NCBI GenBank assembly: GCA_963666535.1 | Contig: OY762913.1 | Location: 1,240,001-1,304,000, forward strand | Length of the DNA: 64,000 nt | Direction of reading: 5' to 3' | Source: G963666535 sp963666535 | Lineage (GTDB): Bacteria > Bacillota > Clostridia > Oscillospirales > Oscillospiraceae | Shown: positions 42,416 through 50,873 of the stretch, piece by piece | Layout of the letters: each line of letters opens with the position of its first letter | Numbering within the stretch: position 1 is the stretch's first letter | Program-made: the position numbers and the translations under genes | Notes under the pieces: generated by a model | Databases searched by the model: none | What the model was told of the DNA's origin: nothing | What the model saw: only the letters and a program-made list of their open reading frames with translations

Positions 42416-44266
42416 TTAGTTTGCTGTGGCAACAATGACGCGGATTTGTTTCCCGGCCGTGCAGCCGAAGTCATCGTAATAACCAGTCAGTCGGTAGGTG
42501 CTGGTGTCGGAGATAGCACTGATCGTCGTTGCATAGTATGATCCATTGGACCCAATATAGACTTGAACGTCATCATCCACGTCAAAGGTTCCTCCAGAAG
42601 TGGCAGTGGCGGTGAGGGAGGAGAGGGCGGCCAATGAAATGCCGGTCAGATTTTTTATGTTGGCGACCGAAGTTTCTGCGTAAAGAATGGCACCGGCACC
42701 GGTTTTAATTCCAGAGGCAACCTCGCTGCTCATCGAGCTGGAAGTACCATTTTTCATGTACTGATAGCTTACAGGACCACTGGAGCTGGATTCATTCACT
42801 GAAGTAAACACACAGTAGGTCCAAATATCACCGGTGACGTCGTCCAGAATGAGATAGCTGATGTTACCGGAGGCATCCAGCGCATAGTACCGCACATCGC
42901 TGGCGGACAGGGTAACGCCCTTCAAGCGGGAAACATAGGTGACAGCGTAGCCACCCTTTTCGTTGGAATCCAAAATCTGCACGTTGTCGGCAAAGGTCAG
43001 GTCGCCTAGCTTGGTTCCTGCCGTATTGACTCGGCCACTGATGGTTTTATCAGTGAGGCCCTTTACCGTGGTAGTGCCGTTGGCGATGGTTGCCACAACA
43101 ATTCTGCCGGTGGAGAAGGTTGCGGAGGAATTGATGGTAAAGGTATGAGTCTGCCCATCGGTGCAGGCGACTTTTACGAGTGTGCGAACTGAGGTTGCCC
43201 CACTGACAGTGGAGGTTTCATGGGAGTAAGAAATGACCACGCCATAGTAGGTCGAATTGCTGGCGGTGCCGGTGAGCACATCCGCCACTGAACCGTCCAT
43301 GCCCAGCAGCAGGGTTACGGTGTCGCCCAAGGACGCGCCGCCCATGGCGGAGAGCTTATAAGTGGCGGTGGAGGTGCCCAGAGTGTAGCTATTGCCGCCA
43401 ACGGTAGCGGTCGTGGGTGCGGAGTCGGAGGAGCGTGCGGTCAGCGTGCCTGCCACGCGGTCGCTGTAAGCCCAAACTGTCTTCAATCCGGTATGATAGT
43501 AGTAGACGTCATACTGTGTGATGGCGGACAGCGAAGAGACAATCCCGTTGCGGTACACGGTCGTGGGGGTAAAGGAGAGGGCTGGTGCGCTGCTGGCGGC
43601 CACAACGGGACCGACCATATTGGCGCTGACCAGGCTGGCATAGTTCACCTTACCGGCGGAGTTAACCGAATAGCCCAGGGTGGTGGCGTAGACGCTGTTG
43701 TTGATGGTTTTGGCGGAAAGCATGTTGTAGAACAGGTACATGCAGTCCTTACGGGTGAGAGCCTGCCCCTTGGTTTTGCTGATGTTATCCCGAAGACCCA
43801 AGGCGCTGGCCTTGGAAAGCTGGGCGGAGGGAAAACTGCCCTTTAGCGTGCTGGAGGTATAGCCCAAAATATTCAAAACGGTGGTGCAAGCGGCCTCCAG
43901 CGTAATATTTTTGCTGGGGCCGAAGGTGCCGTCGGAATAGCCGGTAAACCAGCCGTTATCTACAGCGAGTTTTACATATTCCACAGCCCAGTGGGAGCTG
44001 GTGACGTCAGGAAACAGCGAGTAGCTGGTATCATTGCCCACACTATCTTTATAGGTGGACGCGGCGACCAGCATAGTGGCAAATTCCGCTCGGGTGACGG
44101 CGGAGGAAAGATTCATGTTACCGCTGGAGTCGCCGGCCATGATGCCCAGTGCTTTGACGGTTTGCTCCACGGTGCCCTCGTCCACTGCGGCGGTGGCCGA
44201 GACGCCAACCGCAAGCATGGAAACAGACAGACAGGCCGCGAGGAGCAGGGAAATAATACGTTTCAT
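42416..44266 (-). CDS. S-layer homology (SLH) domain surface protein
   Basis: 616 aa. Signal peptide (IISLLLAACLSVSMLAVGVSATA), then SLH repeats over about residues 30-200: TRAEFATMLVAA, FPDVTSSHWAVEYVKLAVDN with GWFTGYSDGTFGP and ITLEAACTTVLNILGY, and ALTRKDCMYLFYNML. The remaining 400 residues are Thr/Ser-rich and beta-predicted, with no recognised enzyme motif. SLH domains bind pyruvylated secondary wall polymer, so this is a non-covalently anchored surface protein, possibly structural. The next gene upstream in the same direction is the MacB-like permease, 20 nt away, so expression may be coupled. Confidence 0.92.
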   Translation of the reverse strand: MKRIISLLLAACLSVSMLAVGVSATAAVDEGTVEQTVKALGIMAGDSSGNMNLSSAVTRAEFATMLVAASTYKDSVGNDTSYSLFPDVTSSHWAVEYVKLAVDNGWFTGYSDGTFGPSKNITLEAACTTVLNILGYTSSTLKGSFPSAQLSKASALGLRDNISKTKGQALTRKDCMYLFYNMLSAKTINNSVYATTLGYSVNSAGKVNYASLVSANMVGPVVAASSAPALSFTPTTVYRNGIVSSLSAITQYDVYYYHTGLKTVWAYSDRVAGTLTARSSDSAPTTATVGGNSYTLGTSTATYKLSAMGGASLGDTVTLLLGMDGSVADVLTGTASNSTYYGVVISYSHETSTVSGATSVRTLVKVACTDGQTHTFTINSSATFSTGRIVVATIANGTTTVKGLTDKTISGRVNTAGTKLGDLTFADNVQILDSNEKGGYAVTYVSRLKGVTLSASDVRYYALDASGNISYLILDDVTGDIWTYCVFTSVNESSSSGPVSYQYMKNGTSSSMSSEVASGIKTGAGAILYAETSVANIKNLTGISLAALSSLTATATSGGTFDVDDDVQVYIGSNGSYYATTISAISDTSTYRLTGYYDDFGCTAGKQIRVIVATAN

Positions 44267-44286
44267 TTTCTAATCTCCTTCAAGCG

Positions 44287-45489
44287 TTAATCATAATGCA
44301 GCGCGTCAATGGGATTGAGTCTAGCTGCTTTTTTGGCGGGCAGATAGCCGAACAGAATGCCAATACCCGCAGAGATCCCAAAGGCTACGATGACAGAGCC
44401 AATGGACGGGGTGACGGCAAGGTCGGTTTGCAGCACGGCAGAGACAACCACGGTTGCCACCGAGGAGATTAGGTAGCCGATGGCAATGCCTATCACGCCA
44501 CCAATTGCGCTGGTAGTGGCGGCCTCAATGACGAATTGCTGCATGATATAGCGTTCTTTTGCGCCAAGTGCCTTTCGGATGCCGATCTCCCGAGTGCGCT
44601 CGGTGACGGAGACAAGCATGATGTTCATAATGCCGATGCCGCCGACCACAAGGGAGATACCCGCGATAACGGTGAGAATGGTGATCATGACATTAATCAT
44701 GCTGGTCATGGTATCGAGCATGGCGGACATGCTGAAAACGGAGTAATAGTCTTCATCATCAAAGATGTCATACAGTGCTTTATTTATGATCTCAACAGCT
44801 GCATCAGCTTGGTTTTCGTCCACCAGCATGAGGGTGAAGTTGCTGATGGTGCCGGTGTAGGACATGCGGGCGGCGGTGCTGTAGGGCATGAAAATTACGT
44901 CGTCGGAGCCGCTTTTGTCCGGCTTGTCATCAATTTGTTTCAGAACACCCACAATGGTCACAGTGTTGCCGCCTATCTTAATCGTTTGCCCAAGAGCATT
45001 TCCATTGAAGTAGGTATCCTCCAGATAGCTGCCGATCACGCATACCTGCTTGCGTTGGTAGACATCTATATATTGAATTCCTCGCCCGCTCTCAACGGGG
45101 TAATCCTTGATGGTAAGGTAGTCCTCGGAGATACCGGCGGCCGTAGTGGTGGAAATGGTTTCGTTGCCGATTTTAATTTTGCCGCTCATAGATACCGTGG
45201 GAGATATTTTGCAAAAGTAGTCGGAATTTTTGTGGGCCAGATCATACATGTCCTCTACGGAGACACTGCGGGTGGTGGAAGCACCGCGTCCACGGATGGA
45301 TACGGTGATGGTGTTGGTGCCCAGACTGGCAAATTCTCCTGTTACATAGTTTTGCATTCCGTTGCCCAGTCCCACGATGATGATGACTGCGGCAACACCA
45401 ATGATGATGCCCAACATGGTGAGAAAGGAACGCATTTTGCTGGACCATATGTTCTTAATGGCAAGAGCAAAAGATTCAGAAAGATTCAT
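44287..45489 (-). CDS. MacB-type ABC transporter permease (FtsX domain)
   Basis: 400 aa. The N-terminal helix follows SFALAIKNIWSSKMRSFLTMLGIIIGVAAVIIIV, the usual start region of MacB_PCD proteins. A large extracytoplasmic domain (about residues 50-270) precedes three C-terminal helices containing VGGIGIMNIMLVSVTERTRE and EIGIRKALGAKERYI. ATG 45489 has AAGGAG 6 nt upstream and overlaps the ATPase gene by 14 nt. Together with ATPase and adaptor it forms a MacAB-like efflux or lipoprotein/peptide export complex suited to a single-membrane cell. Confidence 0.92.
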   Translation of the reverse strand: MNLSESFALAIKNIWSSKMRSFLTMLGIIIGVAAVIIIVGLGNGMQNYVTGEFASLGTNTITVSIRGRGASTTRSVSVEDMYDLAHKNSDYFCKISPTVSMSGKIKIGNETISTTTAAGISEDYLTIKDYPVESGRGIQYIDVYQRKQVCVIGSYLEDTYFNGNALGQTIKIGGNTVTIVGVLKQIDDKPDKSGSDDVIFMPYSTAARMSYTGTISNFTLMLVDENQADAAVEIINKALYDIFDDEDYYSVFSMSAMLDTMTSMINVMITILTVIAGISLVVGGIGIMNIMLVSVTERTREIGIRKALGAKERYIMQQFVIEAATTSAIGGVIGIAIGYLISSVATVVVSAVLQTDLAVTPSIGSVIVAFGISAGIGILFGYLPAKKAARLNPIDALHYD

Positions 45490-46231
45490 GTGTCGCTCCT
45501 TCTGCCCCTGCGAGACTGGGGGTGACCACGGCCTCAGGAGCGGTGGAAGGGCCGTCATAAATGACATGGCCGTCCTCTAGGCGGATAATACGCTGGGCCT
45601 GTACGGCAATGGAATTATCATGGGTAATGAGCACCACCGTGTTGCCCGCCTCGTGCAGGTGCTGCAGCATAGACAGAACCTCGCGGCCGGTTTTGGAATC
45701 CAAGGCGCCGGTGGGTTCGTCGGCCAGAATAACCGCCGGTTCACCGACCAAAGCGCGGGCCACGGACACACGCTGCTGCTGACCACCGGAGAGTTGGTTG
45801 GGTCGGTGATGAATTTTGCTGGACAGACCCACAATGTCGATGGCAACTTTGGCCCGCTCCGCCCGTTCTGACTTGGGAACGCCGGCGTACATGAGGGGAA
45901 CCTCTACATTTTCCAGCACAGTCAGCTTGGCAAGCAGGTTGTATTGCTGGAAGATAAACCCCAAAAGTTCGTTGCGAATTTCGGCCAGCTCGTTCTTACC
46001 CATCTTGCCCACGTCTCGACCGGCCAGCAAGTAGGTGCCCGTGGTGGGGACATCTAAGCAGCCAATAATGTTCATGCAGGTGGATTTACCGGAGCCGGAC
46101 TGGCCCACGATGGCAACGAATTCGCCCCGGTGAATCTGCATGGAAATGTGATCGGCGGCACGGACTACGGTGTCACCCATTTCATAGATCTTACATACAT
46201 CTTGAAATTCGATAAGGATTTCCTCTTCCAT
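45476..46231 (-). CDS. MacB/LolD-type ABC transporter ATP-binding protein
   Basis: 251 aa. Walker A is GQSGSGKSTCMNIIG, the Q-loop lies in FIFQQYNLLAKLTV, the signature is LSGGQQQRVSVARAL, Walker B is VILADEPTGALDSKTG and the H-switch is LITHDNSIA. The extra FIFQQYNLL motif and ALDSKTG are typical of the LolD/MacB subclass. It partners with the permease whose start overlaps its end and with the adaptor encoded 2 nt upstream. Confidence 0.94.
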   Translation of the reverse strand: MEEEILIEFQDVCKIYEMGDTVVRAADHISMQIHRGEFVAIVGQSGSGKSTCMNIIGCLDVPTTGTYLLAGRDVGKMGKNELAEIRNELLGFIFQQYNLLAKLTVLENVEVPLMYAGVPKSERAERAKVAIDIVGLSSKIHHRPNQLSGGQQQRVSVARALVGEPAVILADEPTGALDSKTGREVLSMLQHLHEAGNTVVLITHDNSIAVQAQRIIRLEDGHVIYDGPSTAPEAVVTPSLAGAEGATHESF

Positions 46232-46233
46232 GG

Positions 46234-47979
46234 TTAATATCCTCCGGAAGTGCCGCCGCCGTCGGGACCGCCGCCGCTGGAGCCCCCATCGCTGGGACCG
46301 CCCTCAGGCGCCGACTGCTCATCCTCTTCCATCATCATGGTGTACGCATCGATAGCAGTTGGAAGGGACTCAATGTAGGCAATGGTGTCGCCTTCCTGCA
46401 GACCAGCTGTGATTTCCACGTTGTTGTCGTCGCTGATGCCAACGGTGACGTTGACGTAGACGTAGCCCTCTGGTGCTTCCATATCCGCCACAGCATTTAC
46501 GGCGCTGGGAGAATCCTGGGTTACAAGAACCACGTTGCCGCGGGAAATTGCTTCGGCAGGAACCATGAGAACATCGGTGCTGTGTTCCAATACGATCTTT
46601 GCGTCCACATTCATGCCGGGCAGAAGCCCGTCTGTCTTGTCAATACGTACGGTGACGGGATAGGAAGTCACACCATTTGTGGTGGTACCGGCCACGCTGA
46701 CCTTGGTGATGACGCCCTCATAGGTCGATCCCTCCACCGCATCGGCGGTGATGGAAACGGTTTGGCCCACAGAGAGCTGGCTGATGTCCAGCTCATCGAT
46801 GGACATGGTCAGCGTGAGATAAGACAGGTCGTAGATGGTGCATAGAGTCTTACCTGACGCAACGGTATCACCCGCCTTGTAGGTTTTATCAACGATAGTA
46901 CCCTCAATAGGAGAAGTGATCGTATAGTTATCCAGCGTATCATGCTGACTGTTCATGTCCAGCTCGGCGGAATGCAAAGCGTTGGCCGCACTCTGAACCT
47001 CTTCCTCCAGAGAATCGCTGGAGAGCAGCAGGAGGGACTGCCCCTTGGAGACCGCGGTACCCTCGGAGACATAGATTGAGGAGACCTTGCCGGACACTTT
47101 TGCTGTAATAACCTTCTCATCCTTGTAGGCGAACGTTCCCGAGGCTGCGCAGGATGCGCTGCCTACTACCGCAGTGGCCACCTGGGATGTGGAGATTGCA
47201 CCGGGATTATTGACCTCAATGGTCACATTGCGAACCACCACATTACCTGTCTGAATGATATCAACACCGCTGACTTCGGTAACGGTACCGGCTAGTGTGT
47301 CAAAAGAACCATCGAGTGTGGCTGTAGCAGAACTGCCCACAGAGATGGCGGCAGCCTCGCTGGCGGGGAAGGGAAGAATAAGACGCATCACAGAGTCATT
47401 TCGGACTGTGGCAATGGTCTGACCGACGGATACGTCGTCGCCCACCTTTACATTAATAGATACCACTTTGCCTGCGCAGGGAGCAGAGGGGGTAAGGTTT
47501 TCCAAATCCTTCAGTTTGTTGTTATAACTGGTTTGGGCCTGAGACAGAGAAAGTTCGGACTTCCCAAGACTTGTGGTAACCTTGGAACTGTCAATCTCGT
47601 AAAGTGCAGTATCCTTCGTGACGATGTCGCCTTCCTCAAAGTTGGCGGACAAAACTTCACCCTCAAGCAAAGTCGTTACGGAGTAAGAATCAGCAGCCGC
47701 CAGCGTACCACTTCCCGTGAGGGAGTTCGTGATGTCGCAACGGGTTACTGCCTCAGTCGTGTATGTAAGCAGGGCGGCATTGTTATTGCCGCTAAACATG
47801 CCGCGGACAACGTTGAGGACAAGGAGAATGACCACGACCAAAATAATGGTCAGGATTTTTTTCTTTTTGGAAAAATTCTTCCACTTTGGGAGCTTGCCCC
47901 GGAGTGCACGGAAAAAGGATTTGACTTTGGATGGTGCTTTTTCCTTGGGGGCAGTGGTGGTGTTGGATTGTTCGCTCAT
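46234..47979 (-). CDS. HlyD/MacA-family efflux adaptor protein
   Basis: 581 aa. Cytoplasmic basic N-terminus, one membrane helix (ILTIILVVVILLVLNVV), then lipoyl/barrel-sandwich halves around a helical hairpin. Conserved segments are VLSANFEEGDIVTKDTALYEI, APCAGKVVSINVKVGD, ITSPIEGTIVDKTYKAGD and GLLPGMNVDAKIVLEH. It ends with a glycine/serine-rich tail (GGPSDGGSSGGGPDGGG) of unknown purpose. In MacAB systems the adaptor stimulates the ATPase and guides the substrate. First gene of the adaptor-ATPase-permease operon, which may run on into the SLH gene. A TATAAT lies upstream, but no good -35 was seen. Confidence 0.9.
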   Translation of the reverse strand: MSEQSNTTTAPKEKAPSKVKSFFRALRGKLPKWKNFSKKKKILTIILVVVILLVLNVVRGMFSGNNNAALLTYTTEAVTRCDITNSLTGSGTLAAADSYSVTTLLEGEVLSANFEEGDIVTKDTALYEIDSSKVTTSLGKSELSLSQAQTSYNNKLKDLENLTPSAPCAGKVVSINVKVGDDVSVGQTIATVRNDSVMRLILPFPASEAAAISVGSSATATLDGSFDTLAGTVTEVSGVDIIQTGNVVVRNVTIEVNNPGAISTSQVATAVVGSASCAASGTFAYKDEKVITAKVSGKVSSIYVSEGTAVSKGQSLLLLSSDSLEEEVQSAANALHSAELDMNSQHDTLDNYTITSPIEGTIVDKTYKAGDTVASGKTLCTIYDLSYLTLTMSIDELDISQLSVGQTVSITADAVEGSTYEGVITKVSVAGTTTNGVTSYPVTVRIDKTDGLLPGMNVDAKIVLEHSTDVLMVPAEAISRGNVVLVTQDSPSAVNAVADMEAPEGYVYVNVTVGISDDNNVEITAGLQEGDTIAYIESLPTAIDAYTMMMEEDEQSAPEGGPSDGGSSGGGPDGGGTSGGY

Positions 47980-48107
47980 AGACGGATGTTCCTTTCAAGG
48001 CTGAAATTATGAAAACCAATATTGGGTAATTATAGCAAGTCAAGCTTAGTTATACTTAAATAGAAGTGAAACATTGTGTGAACAAAATGTGAATTTGTGC
48101 CAAAACG

Positions 48108-48977
48108 TCACTGTCGGGGCAGGAACATAAGATCAAGATCTACGCCGCCGCTGATGCCAGGGACGGAACCGGTACAGGAATACTGCCACAGTTTAAAGTT
48201 GTAATAAAAACTGGGTGTTTCATCGTATTCAGCCAGCCAAAAACCGTAGTCGGTCAGATCAGCGAGACAGTACTGGAGATACGCGATTTCACGGTAAAAA
48301 TAGACCATGGGCTCATAACCGGCATTTGCTATTGTGTCGCAGAAGGCGGCGGCGCACTGGGTCAGCAGTGTGGAGGAGAGTCCGTCGGTGCGGGCGTCAT
48401 CATAGGTGATTTCTTCCCAATCGAAAACGATGGGGCCGCTCACTTGATAGTCGGCCAGCAGGGCAAGAAGAAACTCGGCCTCTTCCATGGCTTCGCCAGC
48501 TGTGACAGCCTGAGAATAAAAATAAGCGCCGACCGCAAGGCCAGCGTTCAGTGCGCCCTGAATGTTTGTTTGGAACGCGTCGTCTTCCTTTACCGCCCCG
48601 GTGGAGTATCCGCGGTAGCCGCCCCGGATGATGGCAAACTCCACACCCGCGTCGGCTACGGCCTGCCAGTCAATTTCCCCTTGGTGAGAGGACACGTCAA
48701 TGCCTGTGGCATGCTTGACCGTCTCAGAATCATAGTGGACAAAGCCGCTTTCGTCGGTAGAAAAACAGCTTTCATCATAGCCGTTCACGGCAACGTCATC
48801 TTCCACGGGAAGGGTGGTGTTGTTATAAACGACCGTGTTTTGGGGTTCGGTTACTTCGGTATCAGCCCCAGCGTTTCCCGCCAGCCTGTCAATGGCGTAA
48901 TTGCGAATGGCAGTAGCCAGAATGACCACAAACAGCAGCAGCGCAAAAAACAGAAAAATATTCTTTGGTTTCATCAT
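48108..48977 (-). CDS. Membrane-anchored GH25 lysozyme-like muramidase
   Basis: 289 aa. An N-terminal signal anchor (IFLFFALLLFVVILATAI) and a linker of about 60 residues precede a GH25 domain. TGIDVSSHQGEIDW has the catalytic-site Asp, GVEFAIIRGGYRGYSTG follows, and GPIVFDWEEITYDD carries the acidic catalytic pair. It ends in the usual GVDLDLMF strand. It is expected to hydrolyse the MurNAc-GlcNAc bond of peptidoglycan outside the membrane. The start ATGATG overlaps the stop of the small cysteine protein gene, so the two are coupled. Confidence 0.92.
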   Translation of the reverse strand: MMKPKNIFLFFALLLFVVILATAIRNYAIDRLAGNAGADTEVTEPQNTVVYNNTTLPVEDDVAVNGYDESCFSTDESGFVHYDSETVKHATGIDVSSHQGEIDWQAVADAGVEFAIIRGGYRGYSTGAVKEDDAFQTNIQGALNAGLAVGAYFYSQAVTAGEAMEEAEFLLALLADYQVSGPIVFDWEEITYDDARTDGLSSTLLTQCAAAFCDTIANAGYEPMVYFYREIAYLQYCLADLTDYGFWLAEYDETPSFYYNFKLWQYSCTGSVPGISGGVDLDLMFLPRQ

Positions 48978-49189
48978 AGGGCAAAGTCCTCATCTTTTAG
49001 GTGGCTGAAATCCGGCTTGGAGGGAAGCGGCGGAATACGCTTGAGTGGGTCGTAGCGGAAGCAGCGGCAATGAGAGCCAACGGGTACAATCCCTTTTTTC
49101 GGGCACACGACGCCGTGCTCCCCAAGGGCGCTGCCGCGGGCGCAGTAAACACAGCGCGGCTCAATTTTTTTGTCGAACAGCGCAGACAT
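48974..49189 (-). CDS. Conserved cysteine-containing small protein, 71 aa
   Basis: Function not known. The sequence has a C-x2-C (RCVYCARG), a single Cys (VVCPKKGIV) and C-x-C (HCRCFRYDPLKR), consistent with a small zinc site, and a proline-rich end PPLPSKPDFSHL. I recall similar short proteins in Clostridia without an assigned role. AAAGGAGG precedes ATG 49189. The gene lies 31 nt downstream of ylbJ and its stop overlaps the start of the muramidase gene, so it belongs to a ylbJ - small protein - GH25 transcript. Confidence 0.75.
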   Translation of the reverse strand: MSALFDKKIEPRCVYCARGSALGEHGVVCPKKGIVPVGSHCRCFRYDPLKRIPPLPSKPDFSHLKDEDFAL

Positions 49190-49220
49190 AGAACGCCTCC
49201 TTTAGAATGGTTGCGTTTCA

Positions 49221-50405
49221 TTATACTACGTTCTTTGCCGTTTTTCCACTGTTTTTTCGCACGACATAAGCGGACAGAAAAAAGCAGACCAGCCAGACCA
49301 GCCATGCCGTGACAATGGAACAGGTGAGAGCGCTGGTGAAATCCAAGTCCGCAAGGCCTTCCGCCTGCTCGTTCAGATAGAGGGAGACAGGAGCCTGAAG
49401 GGGGATCAGCTGGGTTACCAACCCGATAAACAGCGCAGACAGGCAGGCGTGGAGCATTTTGCCCACGAAATAGGTACGCATGGAAAGACCGCTGTTTCCC
49501 AAAAAGGACAGCACTTGACAGTGAACGGAAAACCCAGCCCAGCCCAGCAGGAAGGACGCCATGGAAATCCGACCCGCCAGCTCGCCGGGTCCGCGCAGAG
49601 AGGCGACGCCGGAGGATATTTCCAACAATCCGGTGAGCATCCGCTCGGCCCACGCCGAGGTAAAGCCAACAGGCGCAAGCAGTGTGCCCAAAAGCGCGGC
49701 GATCCCTGGTAAAATGCCGGACAGGAACAGCATGCGGATGACCACGGCGAAAAATATGACAAAGGCGCAAATGTTGAGGGTGGCAGAAAAAGAGTTTTTA
49801 ACGCAATTGGTAAGGGCAGCGGAGAAGCGCGCGGTCTGAAATTGCGAGGGAGAACGGCGACGGTGCGGCTCTTCCCCCGCTTTGTAAAACCGAAATAGGA
49901 ATCCAACACACAGCGAGGCAAAAATATGAGTCAGATAAAGCAGTAAACCGATCTGCCCACTGGAAAAAATCCCAGCGCCCACTACGCCCAAAATAAAGGC
50001 GGGACCGGAGTTGTTGCAGAAGGCCAGCAGCCGTTCCGCTTCGGTTTTAGAGCAAAGACCATTTTCATATAGATTGATGGCGGTACGTGCACCCACGGGG
50101 TAGCCGCCGATAAAGCCAAGGGCCACGGCGGAGGCGCACGCTCCCCCTACATGGAAGAGCGGGCGCATGATTCCTTCCAGCGCACGGCCAAGGTATTGGG
50201 CAAAGCCAAGCTCGACAATCAGAGAGGAGAGAACGAAAAAGGGAAAGAGCGATGGGATAATGACGTTCCAGCACAGGGTCAGCCCGGTCTTTGCCGCATC
50301 CATCCCCTCTTCCGGCCACAGCAGCAGCGCCAGCACAGCGCAAAATAGACCTGCGCCCAGTGCGGCGTCCCGTGCCCACGGGCGAAGCAGTAGCCTTGAC
50401 AACAT
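49221..50405 (-). CDS. ylbJ: Sporulation integral membrane protein YlbJ
   Basis: 394 aa, about ten helices, nucleoside-recognition-like domains. Typical segments are WNVIIPSLFPFFVLSSLIVELG, GFIGGYPVGARTAINLYENGLCSKTEAERLLAFCNNSGPAFILG (conserved NNSGP) and a second half containing GLLEISSGVASL. YlbJ is a sigma-E-dependent protein needed for normal spore cortex or dormancy in Bacillus subtilis. ATG 50405 has GGAGGTGATC directly upstream; longer in-frame extensions do not look coding. Divergent from yqfC. Confidence 0.9.
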   Translation of the reverse strand: MLSRLLLRPWARDAALGAGLFCAVLALLLWPEEGMDAAKTGLTLCWNVIIPSLFPFFVLSSLIVELGFAQYLGRALEGIMRPLFHVGGACASAVALGFIGGYPVGARTAINLYENGLCSKTEAERLLAFCNNSGPAFILGVVGAGIFSSGQIGLLLYLTHIFASLCVGFLFRFYKAGEEPHRRRSPSQFQTARFSAALTNCVKNSFSATLNICAFVIFFAVVIRMLFLSGILPGIAALLGTLLAPVGFTSAWAERMLTGLLEISSGVASLRGPGELAGRISMASFLLGWAGFSVHCQVLSFLGNSGLSMRTYFVGKMLHACLSALFIGLVTQLIPLQAPVSLYLNEQAEGLADLDFTSALTCSIVTAWLVWLVCFFLSAYVVRKNSGKTAKNVV

Positions 50406-50537
50406 GATCACCTCCACGAAAAAGAGTATGCAGGATGCTTCGTTTCCTTGCACGTCCCGCAACAAGAGATTCTCCGGGAAAACGGTGAGGATCGACCAAG
50501 TCCAGAGAAAAGACGCGATGCATATGCCGGGACGGCT

Positions 50538-50566
50538 GTATTTTTTTGCTCGGCCACTCATAGAAA
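50538..50566 (+). promoter_or_regulatory. Possible sigma-E promoter of yqfC-yqfD
   Basis: GTATTTT (50538-50544), 14 nt, CATAGAAA (50559-50566) resembles the sigma-E pattern (GNATATT-N14-CATACANT). It lies about 20 nt before the yqfC start. Sigma-E control is known for yqfC/yqfD in Bacillus subtilis. Confidence 0.45.
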
Positions 50567-50587
50567 TACGGGGAGAGGAGGGCGGAC

Positions 50588-50869
50588 ATGGACGGGAAAG
50601 CAAGAAAAGAAGGGCTGCTGGAAAAGACGGCTGAGGTGTTTGATTTGCCGGCAGACATTTTGGCAGGTCTGCCGCGGCTGGAACTGACGGGTGACCGCCA
50701 GCTGCGATTGGAAAACCATAAGGGAATCCTTTTCTATGGACCGGAGGAGATCCGCGTAGCGGGCGGTAAACTCACCATAAAAGTGCGGGGAGACGGGCTG
50801 GAACTGCGTGCGATGAATGGGCTGGAGCTGCTCATTACTGGGCGAATCCTCTCGGTGGAATTGGAGTGA
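50588..50869 (+). CDS. yqfC: Sporulation protein YqfC (YabP/YqfC family)
   Basis: 93 aa. ELTGDRQLRLENHKGILFYG and the repeated beta-strand pattern ending GLELLITGRILSVELE match the YabP/YqfC family. In Bacillus subtilis it is a sigma-E mother-cell protein. GGAGAGGAGG precedes ATG 50588. It ends 4 nt before yqfD, the usual pairing, and starts the yqfC-to-mutS2 series. Confidence 0.93.
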   Translation: MDGKARKEGLLEKTAEVFDLPADILAGLPRLELTGDRQLRLENHKGILFYGPEEIRVAGGKLTIKVRGDGLELRAMNGLELLITGRILSVELE

Positions 50870-50873
50870 AGTC

